This document shows, piece by piece, positions 14,983 through 17,898 of a DNA stretch of 17,898 nt. Source of the DNA: JBHJGU01 sp050331475 (lineage in GTDB: Bacteria > Pseudomonadota > Alphaproteobacteria > Caulobacterales > Maricaulaceae); NCBI GenBank assembly GCA_050331475.1, contig JBHJGU010000004.1:1-17898 (forward strand), in the 5' to 3' direction. Position 1 is the stretch's first letter, and each line of letters starts with the position of its first letter. Position numbers and translations under genes: made by a program. The notes beneath the pieces are model-generated. The model saw only the letters and a list, made by a program, of their open reading frames with translations, did not search any database and was not told the origin of the DNA.

Positions 14983-15852
14983 ATGGCGGTGATCGGATTT
15001 TTAGGCCTCGGGGTGATGGGCTTTCCCATGGCGGGCCATCTGGCCGCGGCCGGCCATCAGGTGCGGGTTTGGAACCGGACCCCCGCTAAGGCCCATGCTT
15101 GGGCGGACCAGCACCCCGGTCAAGCTAAGGACACCATCGCCGAAGCCGCCGGCGGGGCGGACTTTGTCATGGCGTGTGTGGGCGATGATCCGGACCTTTA
15201 CGCCGTCGCTCGGCCCGCGCTGGCCGCACTCGGGGCGGGGGCCGTGTTCGTGGATCATACCACCGCTTCGCCCGAAGCCTCCCGGACGCTGGCCGCAGAA
15301 GCCCAAGCCCGCGGGATCAGCTTTTTGGACGCGCCGGTTTCTGGCGGGCAGGCGGGCGCGGAAGCGGGGCGCTTGGCGGTGATGGCCGGGGGCGAGGCTG
15401 AGGCGTTCGCCCGCGCTGAGGCGATTATGGCGGCTTACGCGAAAACGATGCGCTTGTTGGGCCCGTCCGGGGCGGGTCAACTCACCAAATCGGTCAACCA
15501 GATCTGCATTGCCGGGGTGGTGCAGGGGCTGGCGGAAGCGGTGCATTTCGCCAAGGCCGCGGGGCTCGATCCGGATGCGGTGTTTGACACCCTGGCCGGC
15601 GGGGCGGCGCAGTCTTGGCAGATGGAGAACCGGGCGCAGACCATGGCGCGCGGGGATTATGATTTCGGTTTTGCGGTGGATTGGATGCGCAAGGATTTAC
15701 GGATCGCGCTGGCGGCCGCGCGCGAAATGGGCGCGCAACTCCCGCTCACCGCGCTGGTGGATCAGTTCTACGCGGAGGTTCAAGCCATGGGCGGAGGGCG
15801 ATGGGACACCTCAAGCTTGGCGGCTCGGCTCGACCCCCCGGCCGGAAGTTAG
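14983..15852 (+). CDS. Beta-hydroxyacid dehydrogenase (3-hydroxyisobutyrate dehydrogenase / tartronate semialdehyde reductase family)
   Basis: A 289-residue NAD(P)-dependent oxidoreductase that interconverts a beta-hydroxyacid and its semialdehyde. The Rossmann motif G-F-L-G-L-G-V-M-G-F-P-M-A is at 5-17. The second strand ends V-W-N-R-T; Arg here favours NADP(H). The substrate loop D-A-P-V-S-G-G is at 116-122, and the catalytic lysine is K169 in G-Q-L-T-K-S-V-N-Q. The C-terminal half is the usual helical dimer domain, with K-D-L-R-I-A. The exact substrate (3-hydroxyisobutyrate, tartronate semialdehyde, succinic semialdehyde or other) is not resolved. The ATG at 14983 has GGAAAAAGGGAG about 8 bases upstream; a TTG at 14962 would add seven residues and lacks such support. 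The gene diverges from the acylase across 59 bases. Its TAG stop lies inside the left end of the palindromic repeat. Confidence 0.9.
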   Translation: MAVIGFLGLGVMGFPMAGHLAAAGHQVRVWNRTPAKAHAWADQHPGQAKDTIAEAAGGADFVMACVGDDPDLYAVARPALAALGAGAVFVDHTTASPEASRTLAAEAQARGISFLDAPVSGGQAGAEAGRLAVMAGGEAEAFARAEAIMAAYAKTMRLLGPSGAGQLTKSVNQICIAGVVQGLAEAVHFAKAAGLDPDAVFDTLAGGAAQSWQMENRAQTMARGDYDFGFAVDWMRKDLRIALAAAREMGAQLPLTALVDQFYAEVQAMGGGRWDTSSLAARLDPPAGS

Positions 15853-15954
15853 AGCCGCTTCAATTTAGTCCGAGTTGAGACGCGGCTCTAAGTCTTTGGT
15901 TTATCGCGCTTTCGAACCGCAAAACCGCTGACACTTTTGCTGAAAACGCTCTAA
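15849..15954. repeat. Composite palindromic intergenic element with TTAGAGC ends
   Basis: A 106-bp element fills the gap between two convergent genes. Both ends read TTAGAGC inward (15849-15855 on +, 15954-15948 on -). The left half is a hairpin with perfect 10-bp arms, TTAGAGCCGC (15849-15858) and GCGGCTCTAA (15882-15891), with TCAA/TTGA able to extend pairing inside the loop. The right half is a second hairpin: GCGCTTTC (15906-15913) against GAAAACGC (15942-15949) with one mismatch, enclosing perfect GCAAAA (15919-15924) and TTTTGC (15935-15940). I recall similar intergenic sequences, scattered in many copies, from marine and stalked alphaproteobacteria; this was not checked. It carries no protein. 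It may end transcription from both sides, although neither strand has a proper T-run after the stem. Both flanking genes take their TAG stop from its ends. Confidence 0.75.
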
Positions 15955-16520
15955 CCCCGGGCAGGATCAGAGAAATCGACACTGAGGACCGTGTCGCGGC
16001 CCGCGAACTCCACCGAGCGGACGCCATCCGCCCGCTCCACATTCACCAGATTGACCTGGTCGGGCCACACATCGCGCAGTGCGTCATGGCGCATGGCCAG
16101 GCCTGGCAAATCGTTGTCGGGCCAAGGCGTCTCCGCATAGACCCAGAAAAACGCGCGCTCGGCTTCGAAGCCGAGATCGGTGAGCGGTAGGAGCGCGCCG
16201 TCGAGCGCATAAAGATCAAAGCGTTGGGCGGCGTAGGCCGCGAACTCGGCTTGTGTGCGGCGCAGTCGGATAATGTCCGCTCCCGGCGCCAACAGCACTT
16301 CCACCGCATGCTCTGCGTCGTGGAGGAAAAACCGGTGCGCCACTTCGATATTCCGCGTGCGCGGGTTGAACAGCACATGGGTCAGCGCGGTTTTCTGCTG
16401 GTGAGCGCGCGCGCCCGGCGCCGCCGCCCAAGCCCCCGCGCCCGCGAGCCCAAACGCAACCGTCCGCCGGCTCAGCCGACGGACGGAAGGGGTACGCGGT
16501 ATAGGTCGGTCCGAAGCCAA
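15951..16520 (-). CDS. Secreted DUF6702-like protein
   Basis: A 189-residue exported protein of unknown function that resembles DUF6702 proteins, commonly found beside M1-type peptidase genes. The start is taken as TTG at 16520, 4 bases after the peptidase stop, with GACGAG just upstream. This suggests translational coupling. The N-terminus then has basic residues, S-R-R-T-V-A-F-G-L-A-G-A-G-A-W-A-A-A and a likely cleavage site A-R-A before H40. The S-R-R may make it a Tat signal. The mature protein opens H-Q-Q-K-T-A-L-T-H-V-L-F-N-P-R-T-R-N-I-E and V-A-H-R-F-F-L-H-D-A-E-H-A-V, the pattern typical of DUF6702. A longer frame to an ATG at 16649 is open but unlikely: those residues are a Lys/Arg/Pro-rich out-of-frame reading of the peptidase's acidic tail. 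Its TAG stop lies in the right end of the palindromic repeat. Confidence 0.78.
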   Translation of the reverse strand: MASDRPIPRTPSVRRLSRRTVAFGLAGAGAWAAAPGARAHQQKTALTHVLFNPRTRNIEVAHRFFLHDAEHAVEVLLAPGADIIRLRRTQAEFAAYAAQRFDLYALDGALLPLTDLGFEAERAFFWVYAETPWPDNDLPGLAMRHDALRDVWPDQVNLVNVERADGVRSVEFAGRDTVLSVDFSDPARG

Positions 16521-16524
16521 AGGC

Positions 16525-17898
16525 TTACTCGTCGCCGGTTTCTTCCGCCGCGTCTTCGCCCGCTTCGGTCTCAGAGGAGTCCTCGGTGGGCGCTTCGGCC
16601 TCGGTTTCCGCCGTTTCGCCGTCCTCGGCGGTTTCGTCCTCGGACGCATCGTCTTCGTCGGTCGCCAACTCGGTTTTGATGTCCTGCATGATATCGCGTG
16701 ACACCAAAGCGCCCGAGCCCGATGACTTAAACGCTTCTACCCGAGAGGGAATGATCCGGCGCGGGTAGTAATTATTCTCGATATCCGCGTCGGCGGTCTC
16801 CCACTCCGGATCGACAACCACTTGGGCGATCTCTTTGCCTTCGGGGAAGATAAGGAGCTTGCGCACCGAATGCGGATTGCGCCGCCAAATCTCAGCGGGA
16901 ATGTAATGCCGCTCGGTCGAGCCGTCGGTGAACTCGACCCCTAGAATAATGGGCATGACCAGGCCGCCCACATTGGAGAATTCAAGCACGTAATAGTTAG
17001 CGTTCTCGTCAACGGCGCGATCGAACGCTTTGCGTTCCCAATCGTTCAGTCCCTCAAGGAAACTCTTATAGCTGTTGCGTTCCTTATTGGTGACGGTGAA
17101 ACGGTCGTTCTCGTCATAGAAGTCGCGGATATCGGGGTTTTCATCGACCCAGAGCGGCACGCCGGTCTCCCGGTTCAGCCGCGCATTCACGGGTTCCGGC
17201 TTATCGGCGTTTTCCTGGCGCAGGCGCGGATAATCGATGTCCGGGTCTTCCGTGTTCAGATTAAGCTTGTAGATCGCGTCTAAGGACACATCCACATGGT
17301 CGGTGGTGTAAAACCAGCCCCGCCAGAACCAATCGAGGTCAATGCCTGAAGCTTCTTCCATGGTGCGGAAGAAATCCGCCGGCGTGGGCCGTTTGAACAT
17401 CCACCGCTGCGAATACTCTTTGAACGCGAAGTCAAAGAGTTCCCGGCCCATTATGGTATCCCGCAGCAAATGCAGCGCCGCGGACGGCTTGCCATAAGCG
17501 TTAGGGCCGAGGTTTAGCACCGAGTCCGACTGGGTCATGATCGGCACTTGGTTCTGCGAGGTCATGTACGGGATGATGTCGCGCGCGATCGCGCCGCGCC
17601 AAGGAATGTTTGGATCCCATTCGTAACCGGCCACGGAGTCGAGGAAGGAGTTCAGCCCCTCATCCATCCAGGTCCATTGCCGCTCATCGGAGTTCACGGT
17701 CATCGGGAAATAGATGTGCCCGATCTCATGGATGATAACGCCGATCAGGAAACGCTTCGTGCCCAGCGAATAGGTGAGATTGCCGTCTTCATCCTTGTAG
17801 GGGCGTGGGCCGTTGAAGGTGATCATCGGGTATTCCATGCCACCCACCGGACCATTCACGGACTGGGCGGTGGGATAGGGATAGGCAAAGGAATAACG
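16525..17898 (-). CDS. M1 family metallopeptidase (5'-truncated by window edge)
   Basis: The C-terminal 457 residues of a zinc aminopeptidase-like (gluzincin, M1) enzyme; the frame is open to the window edge, so the start and N-terminal domains are outside. The catalytic core is intact. The exopeptidase-motif equivalent reads G-G-M-E-Y-P (visible residues 19-24) in place of G-A-M-E-N. The zinc site is H57-E58-I-G-H61 with the third ligand E80 exactly 18 residues on (W-M-D-E-G). The transition-state tyrosine is probably Y135 in N-A-Y-G-K-P-S-A-A-L-H-L-L. After a mixed C-terminal domain, the protein ends in a 44-residue tail with 23 Asp/Glu. Many members with this motif are exported, but no signal can be seen here. 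The DUF6702-like gene follows 4 bases after the stop. Confidence 0.92.
   Translation of the reverse strand, partial: RYSFAYPYPTAQSVNGPVGGMEYPMITFNGPRPYKDEDGNLTYSLGTKRFLIGVIIHEIGHIYFPMTVNSDERQWTWMDEGLNSFLDSVAGYEWDPNIPWRGAIARDIIPYMTSQNQVPIMTQSDSVLNLGPNAYGKPSAALHLLRDTIMGRELFDFAFKEYSQRWMFKRPTPADFFRTMEEASGIDLDWFWRGWFYTTDHVDVSLDAIYKLNLNTEDPDIDYPRLRQENADKPEPVNARLNRETGVPLWVDENPDIRDFYDENDRFTVTNKERNSYKSFLEGLNDWERKAFDRAVDENANYYVLEFSNVGGLVMPIILGVEFTDGSTERHYIPAEIWRRNPHSVRKLLIFPEGKEIAQVVVDPEWETADADIENNYYPRRIIPSRVEAFKSSGSGALVSRDIMQDIKTELATDEDDASEDETAEDGETAETEAEAPTEDSSETEAGEDAAEETGDE

Noticed and set aside
16521..16649. Extended N-terminus of the DUF6702-like gene, starting at ATG 16649
   Set aside because: The added residues are Lys/Arg/Pro-rich and come from reading the peptidase's acidic-tail codons in another frame. 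The TTG at 16520 gives a normal signal peptide directly after the peptidase stop.

Overview
The window is a GC-rich, densely coded stretch of an alphaproteobacterial chromosome. Evidence for this is the era-recO-parC order, the alphaproteobacterial style of ParC and Era, the Bpt-type leucyltransferase, a motB with no motA beside it, and an intergenic palindromic repeat of a kind I recall from marine/stalked alphaproteobacteria. A member of the Caulobacterales/Maricaulales/Hyphomonadaceae neighbourhood is my best guess, but genus cannot be read from this sequence. Fifteen protein-coding genes cover almost everything, and two of them run off the window ends (era at the left, an M1 peptidase at the right). 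I see no tRNA, rRNA, CRISPR array, IS element or prophage. No gene-free stretch exceeds about 115 bases.

Layout. 1-1489 (+): end of era (ribosome assembly GTPase), then recO (recombination repair) 3 bases later. 1486-1953 (-): a GNAT acetyltransferase whose stop codon overlaps the recO stop. 2028-4889 (+): parC (topoisomerase IV subunit A) and a lemA-family membrane protein. 4886-8269 (-): a complete three-gene tripartite (TRAP) uptake operon, transcribed binding protein, small permease, large permease. 8382-9155 (-): bpt, which adds Leu to proteins with N-terminal Asp/Glu. 9208-11052 (-): an SLC13-type permease with two RCK_C domains. 11132-12046 (-): motB. 12090-12587 (+): a flavin reductase-like protein. 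12569-14923 (-): a membrane-anchored penicillin-acylase-family Ntn hydrolase. 14983-15852 (+): a beta-hydroxyacid dehydrogenase. 15849-15954: a composite palindromic repeat. 15951-16520 (-): a DUF6702-like secreted protein. 16525-end (-): an M1 metallopeptidase with an acidic tail.

Working together. The clearest functional unit is the TRAP operon, probably for an organic (hydroxy/keto) acid. A second is the peptidase/DUF6702 pair, which looks translationally coupled and exported. era-recO and perhaps parC-lemA form short housekeeping operons. The other genes look like independent neighbours. I do not find a convincing undescribed multi-gene system. The most unusual structure is the 106-bp palindromic element at 15849-15954: its two matching ends supply the in-frame TAG stop codons of both convergent flanking genes. 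Other points worth checking are His-beta23 in the acylase, the Tat/lipobox signal on the TRAP binding protein, an extra membrane-spanning insert in the large permease, and three convergent gene pairs that overlap with no room for a terminator.
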